Made by a program: the position numbers and the translations under genes. Below, in pieces: positions 17,595 through 27,172 of a DNA stretch of 56,527 nucleotides (its first letter is position 1; every line of letters begins with the position of its first letter). The notes beneath the pieces are model-generated. The model was not told the origin of the DNA. It saw only the letters and a list, made by a program, of their open reading frames with translations, and did no database searches. Origin of the DNA: Nocardiopsis kunsanensis DSM 44524 (GTDB lineage: Bacteria; Actinomycetota; Actinomycetes; Streptosporangiales; Streptosporangiaceae); the NCBI RefSeq assembly GCF_000340965.1, contig NZ_ANAY01000038.1:1-56527 (forward strand), read 5' to 3'.

Positions 17595-18482
17595 CTACGT
17601 GTTGCGCAGGGAGGCCAGGATCCGCATACGGGCCCGGCGCCCCTCGGGGCAGGGCACGAGAGGATACACGTGGAACGCCCCGGGGCAGGTGATGAGGTCG
17701 GTCCTGGCCCCGGCCGCCAACCGCCGTTCGCGCAGGCGCCGCAGATCGGGCAGCAACAGATCGCGGGTGCCGACGTAGACGTCCATCGGTGCCGCCCCCT
17801 CGTGTTCCCCGTACAGCGGACTCAGGCGCGGGTCGGCCGGGTCGTCCCCGCCGGCCCAGGCCCGCACGCACTCGTGCAACCCGACCGTGGCCAGCCAGGG
17901 GTCGTGTGGCTCGATACCGGCGATGTCGGGGTTGGTCAGCGTCGCCTCCACACACGGGGCCAGCAGGATCATGCGGGCCGGTCCCTCCTGCCCGCGTGCG
18001 GCCAGGCGCTGGTCCAGGGCCACGGCGAGCCCTCCCCCGGCGGAGTCTCCCGCCAACACCGTGCGGGAGGCCGGGACGTCGGCGACGAGGTCGGCCCAGA
18101 CCCGGTCCAGGAACGGGTGCGCTTCCCGGTGGGTGTGCTGCGGCGCCAGCCCGTACAGCGGGACCTCGACACGGCACCCCTGGTCGGCCATGAGGGCGAT
18201 GAGCCTCCAGTGCCAAGGGGTGATGGAGCTGACGTAGGCACCGCCGTGCAGGTAGAACACCGCCCGCTGCGGTTCCGGGCCGCCGGAGGGTCGCACCGTG
18301 TAGACAGGAAACCCCGCCACCTCCCCTTCGGTGACGCGGTACCGGTGGCGCAGCGGCGCGGGCGGTGACGGGTCGTCCTTGGGCGCGGCGATGCGTTGCC
18401 GGGCCCGCTCGACGGAATCCAGCTGCCGTTTGCGGGTCCGGCGGAAGAGCAGGGACAGGGCGTGCAGGGTCACGCTGGGCAC
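17595..18482 (-). CDS. Alpha/beta-hydrolase, hormone-sensitive-lipase type esterase
   Basis: 295 residues. HGGAY (the HSL-family oxyanion-hole motif) is followed by GDSAGGG with the nucleophilic Ser, then the Asp in DVYVGTRDLLLPD and the His in GAFHVYPL. All catalytic elements are present. GTG 18482 has a strong AAGGAG 8 nt upstream and is preferred to GTG 18521. It probably hydrolyses short-chain acyl esters in the cytoplasm. It follows the ThiS/MoaD gene by about 60 bp on the same strand and may share its transcript. Confidence 0.88.
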   Translation of the reverse strand: MPSVTLHALSLLFRRTRKRQLDSVERARQRIAAPKDDPSPPAPLRHRYRVTEGEVAGFPVYTVRPSGGPEPQRAVFYLHGGAYVSSITPWHWRLIALMADQGCRVEVPLYGLAPQHTHREAHPFLDRVWADLVADVPASRTVLAGDSAGGGLAVALDQRLAARGQEGPARMILLAPCVEATLTNPDIAGIEPHDPWLATVGLHECVRAWAGGDDPADPRLSPLYGEHEGAAPMDVYVGTRDLLLPDLRRLRERRLAAGARTDLITCPGAFHVYPLVPCPEGRRARMRILASLRNT

Positions 18483-18542
18483 GGGTGTCTCCTTCGGCAA
18501 GGTCGGACCCGAGCTTTTCACACGGTCCCGGGTCCTAAGTCC

Positions 18543-18881
18543 TCATCCCCCCGCCATCGCACCCACGACCATGAAGGGCTCCGCGCCCGAGACCACCGGT
18601 CCGGGCAGCTCGTCGTCCGGTGGTTCGTGGGAGATGTCCTCCTCGCAGGCGAAGAAGCGCAGATAGGCCCGGCGGCGCCCAGTGGTGTGGTCGCGGATCG
18701 TGCCTCCGAGCGCGGGGTAGCGCTCTTCCAGCGCGTCCAGTACCGAGCGCTGGGTCACCGGGCCCGCCACCCGCACCACGGTCTCCGAGTCGAGGCGGGC
18801 GAGATGGCGCAGGTGGTAGGGCAGCCTGACCCGCACGTCCCGGGCTTCACCGGCGCTCTGCGGCGCGGCTTCGGAGTTCAT
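18543..18881 (-). CDS. ThiS/MoaD-like ubiquitin-fold protein
   Basis: 112 residues of the beta-grasp sulphur-carrier superfamily. VRVRLPYHLRHLARL opens the fold, with ALEERYPALGGTIRD in the middle. The C-terminus is FMVVGAMAGG, the exposed Gly-Gly tail that ThiS and MoaD use for thiocarboxylation. It is longer than MoaD (about 80) and lacks neighbouring moa or thi genes. Instead it is 11 bp downstream of the BNR-repeat gene, so the two form a translational unit. It may act as a sulphur carrier or protein tag for the partner; this is inference. Confidence 0.8.
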   Translation of the reverse strand: MNSEAAPQSAGEARDVRVRLPYHLRHLARLDSETVVRVAGPVTQRSVLDALEERYPALGGTIRDHTTGRRRAYLRFFACEEDISHEPPDDELPGPVVSGAEPFMVVGAMAGG

Positions 18882-18892
18882 CGGTCCCCCCT

Positions 18893-20008
18893 TCACACCA
18901 GGGTCTGCACTTCGACGGACAGTACGGACGGCAGTGTGTGCGCCGCGGTGGTCCAGCTGTCTCCGGAGTCGGACGAGACGTGGACCTGGCCGCCGGTGGT
19001 GCCGAAGTACACCCCGCACTCGTCGAACGTGTCCACGGCCATCGCGTCGCGCAGCACGTTGACGTAGCAGTCCTGCTGCGGCAAGCCGTCGGTGAGCGGT
19101 TCCCACTCTCGACCGCCGGTCCGGCTGCGGTAGACCCGCAGCCGGCCCTCCGGCGGGTAGTGCAGCGAATCACTGGTGATCGGTACGACGTAGACGGTCT
19201 CGGGTTCGTGGGGGTGCACCGCGATGGGGAACCCGAAGTCCGTGGGCAGGTTCCCGCTGATCTCCGTCCAGTGTTCGGCGCCGTCGTCGCTGCGCATCAC
19301 GTCCCAGTGCTTCTGCATGAACAGCACGTCCGGCCTGGAGGGGTGCATGGCCAGGTTGTGCACGCAGTGGCCGGCCTCTGCGTCGGGGTCGGGGATGCCG
19401 TCGGTGAGCAGGCCGCGGTTGGCTGCGGTCCAGCTCTGGCCCCCGTCCTCGGAACGGAAGACCCCGGCAGCGGAGATCCCGGCGAACATCCGGCCGTTGC
19501 CGCGCGGGTCGAGCAGGAGCGTGTGCAGGCACAGTCCGCCCGCCCCGGGGTTCCACCCCGATGCGGTCGCGTGGGTGCGGAGCCCGTCCATTTCCTGCCA
19601 GCTCTGCCCGCCGTCGGTGGTGCGGAACAACGCGGCGTCCTGGACCCCGGCGTAGACGGTGTCGGGATCGTCGGGCGAGGGTTCGAAGTGCCAGACCCGG
19701 GTGAACTCCCACGGGCGAGGGGTGCCGTCGTACCAGGGGTGGGTCCCGACCTGCCCGGCGTACTCGAACTTGTTGCCCACCGGCTCCCACGTCCTGCCCC
19801 CGTCGTCGGAGCGCTGGACGACCTGGCCGAACCAGTCCATGGACGGCGCGGCATACAGCCGGTCGGGATCAGCCGGGCTGCCCACCATGTGGTAGACCTC
19901 CCACCCTCCGAAGAACGGTCCTTCGATCCTCCAGTCCTTGCGTGCAGTGTCCGAGGTGAGAACGAAAGCACCCTTGCGTGTGCCCACCAGCAGCCGTACG
20001 GCGGTCAT
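18893..20008 (-). CDS. BNR/Asp-box repeat protein (sialidase-like beta-propeller)
   Basis: 371 residues with six Asp-boxes of the form S/T-x-D-x-G-x-x-W at about residues 67-74, 130-137, 186-193, 240-247, 295-302 and 345-352. This predicts a six-bladed propeller like sialidases, sortilin domains or photosystem assembly factor Ycf48. No signal peptide is visible, so the protein appears cytoplasmic, which is unusual for a sialidase, and the sialidase Arg triad is not obvious. ATG 20008 has AAGGA upstream. The next gene encodes a ThiS/MoaD-like protein 11 bp downstream. The molecular role is unknown. Confidence 0.85.
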   Translation of the reverse strand: MTAVRLLVGTRKGAFVLTSDTARKDWRIEGPFFGGWEVYHMVGSPADPDRLYAAPSMDWFGQVVQRSDDGGRTWEPVGNKFEYAGQVGTHPWYDGTPRPWEFTRVWHFEPSPDDPDTVYAGVQDAALFRTTDGGQSWQEMDGLRTHATASGWNPGAGGLCLHTLLLDPRGNGRMFAGISAAGVFRSEDGGQSWTAANRGLLTDGIPDPDAEAGHCVHNLAMHPSRPDVLFMQKHWDVMRSDDGAEHWTEISGNLPTDFGFPIAVHPHEPETVYVVPITSDSLHYPPEGRLRVYRSRTGGREWEPLTDGLPQQDCYVNVLRDAMAVDTFDECGVYFGTTGGQVHVSSDSGDSWTTAAHTLPSVLSVEVQTLV

Positions 20009-20156
20009 GTGCGGTCCTTCCCGCGTGCTCGATCCGGGTGATCCGGCTCTCACACGAGTAGACCGCGCGGCACCGACAGAATGAGCGGCCTCAGGAAGGA
20101 TTTTTCGAAACTCTTTGCCTGCCCCGTGGGAAGCAGCCGCACAACCGGTGAAGAAA

Positions 20157-21320
20157 TCAGTTCCCGAGCAGCACCAGGTCGTCGCGGTGCACGAGCTCGC
20201 GCTCGTAGGAAGGCCCCATCTCCCGCGCCAACCAGCGCGTGGAACGACCCATCAGGTCGGGTACCTCGGCCGCGTCGTAGTTGACCAACCCGCGCGCCAC
20301 CACGGTCCCTTCCTCGTCGCACAGATCGACCGGGTCGCCGGCGCTGAACTCACCACGGACCTTCACGACCCCCGCCGGCAGCAGCGACGCCTTCTCCCGC
20401 ACCACGGCCCGCACCGCACCCGGGTCGAGCACCAGGCTGCCGCGTCCGGCGGTGGCGTGGGCGAGCCAGAGCTGGCGCGCCGAGGGGCGCCGTCCGCCGG
20501 CAGGGGCGAAGAAGGTACCGACCCGTTCCCCGCTCAGGGCGGCCCCGGCGTTGGTGGCCGAGGTCAGCACGGTGTGCACCCCGGCCTGGCTGGCGATCCG
20601 GGCCGAGTCGACCTTGGTGACCATGCCTCCGGTGCCCACGCCGCGCTTGCCCGTGCTTCCGATGTCGATCCCGGCCAGGTCGGTGGGATCGCGCACCAGG
20701 TCGACCACGGACGTGCCGGGGTCGGAGGGTTTGCCGTCGTAGAGAGCGTCCACGTCCGAGAGCAGTACCAACGCATCGGCACGCATCAGGTGCGCCACCA
20801 GCGCGGCGAGCCGGTCGTTGTCACCGAACCGGATCTCGTGGGTGGCGACGGTGTCGTTCTCGTTGACGATGGGGAGCGCACCGATGTCGAGCAGGCGCCG
20901 CAGCGTGCGTTGGGAGTTGCGGTGCTGGACCCGGCGCATCATGTCCTCGACCGTGAGCAGCACCTGGGCGGCGTTGAGGCCGTAACGGGCGAGCTCGGCG
21001 GTGTAGGCGGCCAGGAGCAGGCCCTGGCCGACGCTGGCGGCGGCCTGCTGGGAGGCGAGGTCGTGCGGGCGGCGTGCCATCCCCAGGGGCGTCATACCCG
21101 CGGCGACCGCACCGGAGGAGACCAGGATGACCTCCTGTCCGGCGGTGCGGCGTACGGCCAGGACGTCGACGAGGTCGCGGATCCGGTTGGCGTCGATCCG
21201 GCCCTCCGGGGTCGTCAGTGACGACGACCCCACCTTCACAACGATCCGGCTCGCGGCGGCCACCGCGGCGCGTCCTTCGGCCTCCAGGGCGTCGATCTTG
21301 TCACTGCTCGTGCTGTGCAC
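20157..21320 (-). CDS. proB: Glutamate 5-kinase
   Basis: 387 residues. ProB phosphorylates glutamate, the first step of proline synthesis, and is feedback-inhibited by proline in most bacteria. The amino-acid kinase domain has [44 protein letters not shown] and [14 protein letters not shown]. The C-terminal PUA domain ([25 protein letters not shown]) is present. Start GTG 21320 has only a weak ribosome site. It lies 97 bp after obgE on the same strand, the usual actinobacterial order. Confidence 0.96.
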   Translation of the reverse strand: MHSTSSDKIDALEAEGRAAVAAASRIVVKVGSSSLTTPEGRIDANRIRDLVDVLAVRRTAGQEVILVSSGAVAAGMTPLGMARRPHDLASQQAAASVGQGLLLAAYTAELARYGLNAAQVLLTVEDMMRRVQHRNSQRTLRRLLDIGALPIVNENDTVATHEIRFGDNDRLAALVAHLMRADALVLLSDVDALYDGKPSDPGTSVVDLVRDPTDLAGIDIGSTGKRGVGTGGMVTKVDSARIASQAGVHTVLTSATNAGAALSGERVGTFFAPAGGRRPSARQLWLAHATAGRGSLVLDPGAVRAVVREKASLLPAGVVKVRGEFSAGDPVDLCDEEGTVVARGLVNYDAAEVPDLMGRSTRWLAREMGPSYERELVHRDDLVLLGN

Positions 21321-21417
21321 CGTGCGAGGATCTTTCCATCCGTGGCGCGGCGCACCGGCGCCGCGCGCGTACCTGACGAGGATCCGGCTGGTCTCGGGAG
21401 ATCGGGCCCCGCGCGGT

Positions 21418-22782
21418 TCAGCCCAGCCGGACGTCGGTTCCGCGCGGGCCGGACGGGACCGCCTCTGCGTCGGAGGAGGGGTCCCAGTCGAAGACCACGG
21501 AGTTGTTCTCCGGGCCGATGTAGACCTCGGCCCCTTCGACGGCGCCCGACTTGGCCAGTTCCTCCTCGATACCGAGGCGGTTGAGGCGCTCGGCGAGGTA
21601 CCCGACGGCTTCGTCGTTGGAGAAGTCGGTCTGGGAGACCCAGCGGGTCGGCTTGTCGCCGCGTACCCGGAAGACGTTGTCGCCCAGGGAGACGACCTCG
21701 AACGGGGCGTCGCCGATGACCTTGGGGCGCAGTACGACACGGGTGGGCTCTGGTGCCGGCGCTTCGGCGCGCACGGCGGCCACCTGCTCGCCGAGGGCGT
21801 AGGAGAGTTCGCGCAGGCCCTCGCGGGAGGCGGCCGATACCTCCAGGACCCGGTAACCGCGCTCGACCAGCATGGGCGTGACCATCTCGGCCAGGTCGCG
21901 GGCGTCGGGCACGTCGACCTTGTTGAGCACGACCAGGCGCGGGCGGTCGGACAGGTCGAGGCCGGTGCGTTCGCCGTAGGCGGCGACCTCGGCCTCCAGA
22001 GCGTCCAGATCGCTGACGGGGTCGCGGTCGGGTTCGTAGGTGGCGCAGTCCAGGACGTGCAGGAGGATGGAGCAGCGCTCGATGTGGCGCAGGAACTCCA
22101 GCCCCAGGCCCTTGCCGTCACTGGCGCCGGGAATCAGGCCGGGGACGTCGGCGATGACGTACTGCACGGAGCCGGCCTCGACCACACCCAGGTTCGGGAC
22201 GAGGGTGGTGAAGGGGTAACCGGCGATCTTGGGGCGCGCAGCGCTCATCGCGGCGATCAACGAGGACTTGCCTGCGCTGGGGAAACCGACCAGACCGACG
22301 TCGGCGATGGTCTTCATCTCCAGGCGCACGTCGAGGGCCTCGCCCTCCTCGCCCTTGAGAGCGAAGCCGGGAGCCTTGCGCTTCTTGGAGGCCAGCGCGG
22401 CGTTGCCCAGGCCTCCACGCCCGCCCTGTGCCAGCACCAGGCGGGTTCCGTGGCCGACCAGGTCGGCGATGAACTCGCCGTCCGCGTGGGTGACCACGGT
22501 GCCGTCCGGCACGTACAGCACGAGTTCCTGGCCGTTGGCCCCGGCACGGTGGCCCCCCTGGCCGGGGGTGCCGTTCTGCGCCGCACGGTGGGGGCGGCGC
22601 TTGTAGTCGAGCAGGGTCGCGCTCTGAGCGTCGACCTCCAGGATCACATCGCCGCCACGACCGCCGTTGGCGCCGTCGGGACCGCCCAGTGGCTTGAACT
22701 TCTCCCGGTGGACGGAGGCGCAGCCGTGCCCGCCGTTCCCGGCTCTGACGTACAGAGCCGCCTCGTCGACGAAGTCAGGCAT
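21418..22782 (-). CDS. obgE: Obg GTPase (ribosome assembly/stress)
   Basis: 454 residues. The N-terminal glycine-rich Obg fold is clear ([18 protein letters not shown] and [14 protein letters not shown]). The G domain has G1 [11 protein letters not shown]2 [10 protein letters not shown]3 [10 protein letters not shown]4 NKVD and G5 SAA. The C-terminal OCT domain, present in Gram-positive Obg, begins after about residue 340 ([13 protein letters not shown]). ATG 22782 with GGAG 6 bp upstream is preferred to the upstream 22797 start. It is in the conserved rplU-rpmA-obgE-proB arrangement. Confidence 0.97.
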   Translation of the reverse strand: MPDFVDEAALYVRAGNGGHGCASVHREKFKPLGGPDGANGGRGGDVILEVDAQSATLLDYKRRPHRAAQNGTPGQGGHRAGANGQELVLYVPDGTVVTHADGEFIADLVGHGTRLVLAQGGRGGLGNAALASKKRKAPGFALKGEEGEALDVRLEMKTIADVGLVGFPSAGKSSLIAAMSAARPKIAGYPFTTLVPNLGVVEAGSVQYVIADVPGLIPGASDGKGLGLEFLRHIERCSILLHVLDCATYEPDRDPVSDLDALEAEVAAYGERTGLDLSDRPRLVVLNKVDVPDARDLAEMVTPMLVERGYRVLEVSAASREGLRELSYALGEQVAAVRAEAPAPEPTRVVLRPKVIGDAPFEVVSLGDNVFRVRGDKPTRWVSQTDFSNDEAVGYLAERLNRLGIEEELAKSGAVEGAEVYIGPENNSVVFDWDPSSDAEAVPSGPRGTDVRLG

Positions 22783-22854
22783 GGTTCTCCCCGTCACTCA
22801 TCGGGCCGCCTCTGCGGCCCCGCTCGTTCACGCGTGTCACTGGTGACAACGCAA

Positions 22855-22883
22855 GAGGCGGACCAGTGTTCCTGGCCCGCCTC
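22855..22883 (-). terminator. Hairpin between rpmA and obgE
   Basis: gaggcgg-a-ccag pairs with ctgg-c-ccgcctc (one A/C mismatch) around tgttc. On the minus strand it is followed by ttgcgttg. It lies 26 bp after the rpmA stop and may attenuate or end the ribosomal-protein transcript before obgE. Confidence 0.6.
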
Positions 22884-22908
22884 CCGAAATCCGTCTCGTT
22901 CGCGGAGC

Positions 22909-23163
22909 TCAGCTCGCGGGAACGATGTTCACAGCCTTGCGGCCCCGGAAGTTGCCGAACGCGACCTCGCCGCCGACGAGCGCGAACAGCGTGTCGTCGC
23001 CACCGCGGCCGACGTTGTCGCCCGGGTGGAACTTGGTGCCGCGCTGACGGACCAGGATCTCACCGGCAGCGACGTTCTGACCGCCGAAGCGCTTCACGCC
23101 GAGGCGCTTGGAATTGGAATCGCGACCGTTCCGGCTGGAAGAAACGCCCTTCTTACTGGCCAT
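22909..23163 (-). CDS. rpmA: 50S ribosomal protein L27
   Basis: 84 residues, full length. It begins [29 protein letters not shown], the highly conserved N-terminal tail that reaches the peptidyl-transferase centre, and continues with [16 protein letters not shown] sequence (here [25 protein letters not shown]). There is no N-terminal extension of the kind cleaved in Firmicutes. It is 12 bp downstream of rplU. Confidence 0.98.
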   Translation of the reverse strand: MASKKGVSSSRNGRDSNSKRLGVKRFGGQNVAAGEILVRQRGTKFHPGDNVGRGGDDTLFALVGGEVAFGNFRGRKAVNIVPAS

Positions 23164-23175
23164 GTCCGAGTCCTC

Positions 23176-23487
23176 CTACTTCGCCGAAATACCGGTGACG
23201 CGCACCTGGGTGTGCTTCTGGCGGTGGCCCAGACGCCTCTTGTAACCGGTCTTGTTCTTGTACTTGACGATGTTGATCTTGGGGCCCTTGGTCTCACCGA
23301 GGACCTCGGCGGTGACCGAGTAGCCGCTCAGCTTGTCGGCCTCGGTGACCACGTTGCCGTCCTCGACGACGAGGAGGGGCTGCCACGTGATGGTGGCACC
23401 GGTCTCCTCGGTGACCTTGTCGATGTTCAGGACGTCATCGACGGACACCTTCTCCTGTCGGCCGCCCGCTCGCACGATCGCGTACAC
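23176..23487 (-). CDS. rplU: 50S ribosomal protein L21
   Basis: 103 residues, starting VYAIVRAGGRQEKVSVDD at GTG 23487 and ending with the signature GYKRRLGHRQKHTQVRVTGI. It binds 23S rRNA with L20. It is the first gene of the rplU-rpmA pair. The 130-bp leader before it contains the repeated block gggaccatcccc and GC-rich palindromes (about 23528-23590) that may fold, but I cannot name a known leader motif. Confidence 0.97.
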   Translation of the reverse strand: MYAIVRAGGRQEKVSVDDVLNIDKVTEETGATITWQPLLVVEDGNVVTEADKLSGYSVTAEVLGETKGPKINIVKYKNKTGYKRRLGHRQKHTQVRVTGISAK

Positions 23488-23864
23488 CGGGTAACTCTCT
23501 TCCTGCTCGCTCAACGAATACTGCGCTCGGGACCATCCCCGGGACCATCCCCTGTTCGGGGCCCGAGACCCGGGGCCCTGGGTCCGGTCGTGCCCTTGGC
23601 GGGCCTGACCGGGAGGAATCACCCCACCGAGGGGTGGAGAGAAGCCTCATTCCACGATCCACTGATCGCCTGTAGCGGGGCGCGGGGATCTGAGGGAAAC
23701 AAACCCTGCGTGGAGAGCACTTCGATGTCGGGGCGCGCGTTCACGTGGAGCGCGCCGACGCACCGTCCACCAGGTTACCACTGCCCCGCTACAGGACCGC
23801 ACATCGGACCTGGATCCGGACCGGGGCCACGCCCGGTCCGGACCTGGTCGGTTCCCGCGCCGGC

Positions 23865-26800
23865 TCAGCCGGCGTCCGCAGCGGTTCCGGCCGAAGCCGC
23901 CGCCTTGGTACGCCGGGTACGGCGCCGTTTCGGCCGCTCGGCGGCCTCGTCGTCGCCCTCCGGCGTCTCGGGGTTCTCGGAGACCGATTCCTCGGCCTCT
24001 TCCGCGTCCGCACCCTCCTCGGCCGCGCTGCGGGCGGCCGAGCGGGTGGTGCGCTTGCGGGTGCGCTTGGCGGGCGCCTTCTCGGCTTTTTCCCGGGCCG
24101 GGGCCGCGCCTTCGTCGGGGTTGTCCTCCGTGACCTGCTCGGCCTCGGCCGCCCGGTCGCGCTCGGCGGCCTTCTCGGACCGGGCGGTGCGCTTGCGGGT
24201 GCGCTTGGCGGGCGCTTCCCCGGTGCTCTCCGCCTTCTCGGCCGAGCCTTCACCGGGGCCCTGTTCACCAGCGGCCTCGTCCGTGGTCTCCGCGGAGGTG
24301 TCGGCGGCCTTCTCGGCCTTCTTGCCGGAGCCCTTGGCCGCCTTGGAGCCGCCCTTGGCCTTCTTGCCCGAGGCGGGCCCATCGGCCTCCTCGGCCGACT
24401 TCTCGGCCTTGGCGGCCTTCTCGCTCTTGTCGGACCTGGCGCTCTTGCTGCCGGACTTGTCCGAGGCCTTGTCGGCCTTCTCACTCTGGTCGGGCTTGTC
24501 CTTGCCACCCTTGTCGGCCGAGGCGTCGGATTCGCCCTTGCCCTTGTTCTTCTTCTTGCGGCCGTTGCCGTTGCCGCCCTTGTTCTCGACCGGCTCGTCG
24601 GCGAGCAGCAGACCGCGCCCGCTGCAGTGCTCACAGGTGTGCGAGAAGGCCTCCAGCAGCCCCTGCCCCACACGCTTGCGGGTCATCTGCACCAGGCCCA
24701 GCGAGGTGACCTCGGCCACCTGATGCTTGGTGCGGTCCCGGGAGAGGCACTCCAACATCCGGCGCAGCACGAGGTCGCGGTTGGACTCCAGGACCATGTC
24801 GATGAAGTCGATGACGATGATGCCGCCGACGTCGCGCAGCCGCAGCTGGCGCACGATCTCCTCGGCCGCCTCGAGGTTGTTCTTGGTGACGGTCTCCTCG
24901 AGGTTGCCGCCCTGACCCGTGAATTTGCCGGTGTTGACGTCCACGACCGTCATCGCCTCGGTGCGGTCGATGATGAGCGAACCGCCGCTGGGCAGCCAGA
25001 CCTTGCGTTCCAGGGCCTTGTTGATCTGCTCGTCGATGCGGTATGCGGCGAAGACGTCGTTGTCCTCGGTCCAGTGCGAGAGGCGCTCGGCGAGGTTGGG
25101 GGCGACGTAGTCCACGTACTCGCTGACGGTCTGCCAGGCCTCGTCACCGGAGACGACCATGCTGGCGAAGTCCTCGTTGAACACGTCGCGCACGACCCTG
25201 ATAGTCAGGTCGGGTTCACTGTTGAGCAGTGCGGGCGCGGTGTTGGACTTCGACTTGCGCTGGATGGAGTCCCACTGCTTGGCCAGACGCGAGATGTCGC
25301 GCTCGAGCTCCTCCTCGCTGGCCCCCTCGGCGGCGGTACGCACGATCACACCGGCGTCGGCGGGCATGACCCTCTTGAGGATCTGCTTCAGGCGCGCACG
25401 CTCCTTGTCGGGGAGCTTGCGGCTGATGCCCGTCATCGATCCGCCGGGCACGTACACCAGGTAGCGGCCGGGCAGGCTGATCTGACTGGTCAGGCGGGCG
25501 CCCTTGTGGCCGACCGGGTCCTTGGTGACCTGCACCAGCACCGACTGTCCGGACTTGAGCACCGACTCGATGCGCTTGGGCTGGCCCTCGACACCGAGCA
25601 CGTCCCAGTTGACCTCTCCGGCGTACAGGACGGCGTTACGGCCCTTGCCGATGTCGACGAAGGCCGCCTCCATCGAAGGCAGCACGTTCTGCACCCGGCC
25701 CAGGTACACGTTCCCGACGTAGGAACGGTGGGTCGCCCGGTCCACGTGGTGCTCGACCAGGACGTCGTCCTCCAGAACCGCGATCTGGGTGCGCTCCCCG
25801 GTACGGCGGATCACGAGGTCGCGCTTGACCGACTCGCGCCGGGCCAGGAACTCCGATTCGGTCACGATCGGGGCGCGGCGCCGACCCTGCTCGCGGCCCT
25901 CGCGGCGGCGCTGCTTCTTGGCCTCCAGGCGTGTGGAGCCCCGGACCGCCTGGACCTCGTCCTCGATGGGCTTCTCCGAGCGCGGTTCACGCACTTTGAC
26001 AACGGTGTTGGGCGGGTCGTCGGTGGTGGACCCGTCGCCACCGTTGGAACCGTTCCGACGGCGGCGACGGCGACGGCGGCGGCTCCCGCCCTCGTCCGTC
26101 TCGTCGTCCTGCGAGTCCTGCCCGGCCCCGGAGTCGGCCTTCTGCCCGCCGGAGCCCTCACCGGTCTCGGTCCTGCCGTTCTCCTGTTCGGCCGGCTCCT
26201 CCTCGGGGTGGTCCTGGCCGTTCTCGTTCTCCGCGGTACGGGAGCGCCCGCGGCCCCGGCCCCCACGGCGGCGGCGACGGCGGCTGGGGCGGTCCTCGGT
26301 CTCGTCCCCGTACTCGTTATCGGCGGAGTCGGTGCTCTGCTCGGTGCGCTCGTCCCCGCCGCCCTCGTCACTGCTCCGCTCGGCGGTAGCGGTCTTGGTG
26401 GACGGTACCTGGGTGACGACCGGCGGCTGGAAGAGGGTGCTGGGCGGCTGGAACAGGCTTCCGGGCTGCACGGAGGTCTCCTCCGAGGGCCCCTCGGTGG
26501 TTTCCTGCTGGGGTCCGGCGACCTGCTCGGGCTCCTCCTGCGCTTTCTTCCCGGTCTTCTTTTCCGGCTTCTCGCGCTGGGGCTTCTCGGGGCGCTGGGT
26601 CTTGACCGGACCGGTCCGCGACCTGGTGCGTCCGCGACGGCCGCGGGTGCCCTCCTCCTCGTCCTGTTCCTTCTCGGCGGAAGTGCCCGACCGGGCCGGG
26701 GCGGGTGCGTCGGCGGGGCTCCCGGCGGCGCGCACGGTGCGTTTGCCGGAGGCCGGGGTACTCACCGAGGTCTTGACCGTTCCTCCCTCGCCGGACCCGG

Positions 26801-27011
26801 CGAGGGAGGTGACACGGTCGTTCGACGGCGGCGAGAAGATCTCGTCGGGTTCGGGGGGCGGCCCCGCGGCTCGGCGTGCGCCCTTGGCGGTCGGCGGCGC
26901 CGAGACACGCACCGCGCCTCCCCCGTCGGGGGGTGCCGCCGCTTCGTGGTCGGTCGTTTCAGTTGTACCCGCGGTGCCTTCGGCACCGTTCGTGGGCTCG
27001 TTGTCGAGCAT
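23865..27011 (-). CDS. rne: Ribonuclease E/G
   Basis: 1048 residues. The catalytic core (about residues 370-790) has the S1 domain (VGNVYLGRVQNVLPSMEAAFVDIGKGRNAVLY), the DNase-I-like metal site (TVVDVNTGKFTG, IVIDFIDM) and the zinc-link CEHCSGRG. It is flanked by long disordered arms: an N-terminal acidic/Pro-rich arm with repeated Arg blocks (RRRRRRGG), and a C-terminal Lys/Ala/Glu arm with repeated AKRTRKRT motifs, as in mycobacterial and Streptomyces RNase E. It processes rRNA and mRNA and scaffolds a degradosome. ATG 27011 has GGGAG 8 nt upstream. The long open frames on the opposite strand across this gene are compositional shadows. Confidence 0.97.
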   Translation of the reverse strand: MLDNEPTNGAEGTAGTTETTDHEAAAPPDGGGAVRVSAPPTAKGARRAAGPPPEPDEIFSPPSNDRVTSLAGSGEGGTVKTSVSTPASGKRTVRAAGSPADAPAPARSGTSAEKEQDEEEGTRGRRGRTRSRTGPVKTQRPEKPQREKPEKKTGKKAQEEPEQVAGPQQETTEGPSEETSVQPGSLFQPPSTLFQPPVVTQVPSTKTATAERSSDEGGGDERTEQSTDSADNEYGDETEDRPSRRRRRRGGRGRGRSRTAENENGQDHPEEEPAEQENGRTETGEGSGGQKADSGAGQDSQDDETDEGGSRRRRRRRRRNGSNGGDGSTTDDPPNTVVKVREPRSEKPIEDEVQAVRGSTRLEAKKQRRREGREQGRRRAPIVTESEFLARRESVKRDLVIRRTGERTQIAVLEDDVLVEHHVDRATHRSYVGNVYLGRVQNVLPSMEAAFVDIGKGRNAVLYAGEVNWDVLGVEGQPKRIESVLKSGQSVLVQVTKDPVGHKGARLTSQISLPGRYLVYVPGGSMTGISRKLPDKERARLKQILKRVMPADAGVIVRTAAEGASEEELERDISRLAKQWDSIQRKSKSNTAPALLNSEPDLTIRVVRDVFNEDFASMVVSGDEAWQTVSEYVDYVAPNLAERLSHWTEDNDVFAAYRIDEQINKALERKVWLPSGGSLIIDRTEAMTVVDVNTGKFTGQGGNLEETVTKNNLEAAEEIVRQLRLRDVGGIIVIDFIDMVLESNRDLVLRRMLECLSRDRTKHQVAEVTSLGLVQMTRKRVGQGLLEAFSHTCEHCSGRGLLLADEPVENKGGNGNGRKKKNKGKGESDASADKGGKDKPDQSEKADKASDKSGSKSARSDKSEKAAKAEKSAEEADGPASGKKAKGGSKAAKGSGKKAEKAADTSAETTDEAAGEQGPGEGSAEKAESTGEAPAKRTRKRTARSEKAAERDRAAEAEQVTEDNPDEGAAPAREKAEKAPAKRTRKRTTRSAARSAAEEGADAEEAEESVSENPETPEGDDEAAERPKRRRTRRTKAAASAGTAADAG

Positions 27012-27172
27012 CCGGGCGGTCTCCCGTCAAAGTTCCCGGGCGCGCAGCGGCCTTCTTCCGGTCGCTGCGCCGCCTCACGAGAACTGTCGTCGCTGTGTCA
27101 GCGCCGGCGACACCTCGGTGTCACCGGGCAAAGTCCTGTGGTCACGTCCACGTTCCCCTTCCACGAGGCCGT

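Noticed and set aside
20157..22121. 654-residue minus-strand frame joining proB to upstream sequence
   Set aside because: The part above 21320 is a shifted shadow of obgE. ProB family length and motifs place the start at GTG 21320.
21127..24723. 1198-residue plus-strand open frame
   Set aside because: Antisense to proB, obgE, rpmA, rplU and the end of rne, all of which have clear family motifs. Its own sequence has no conserved domain.
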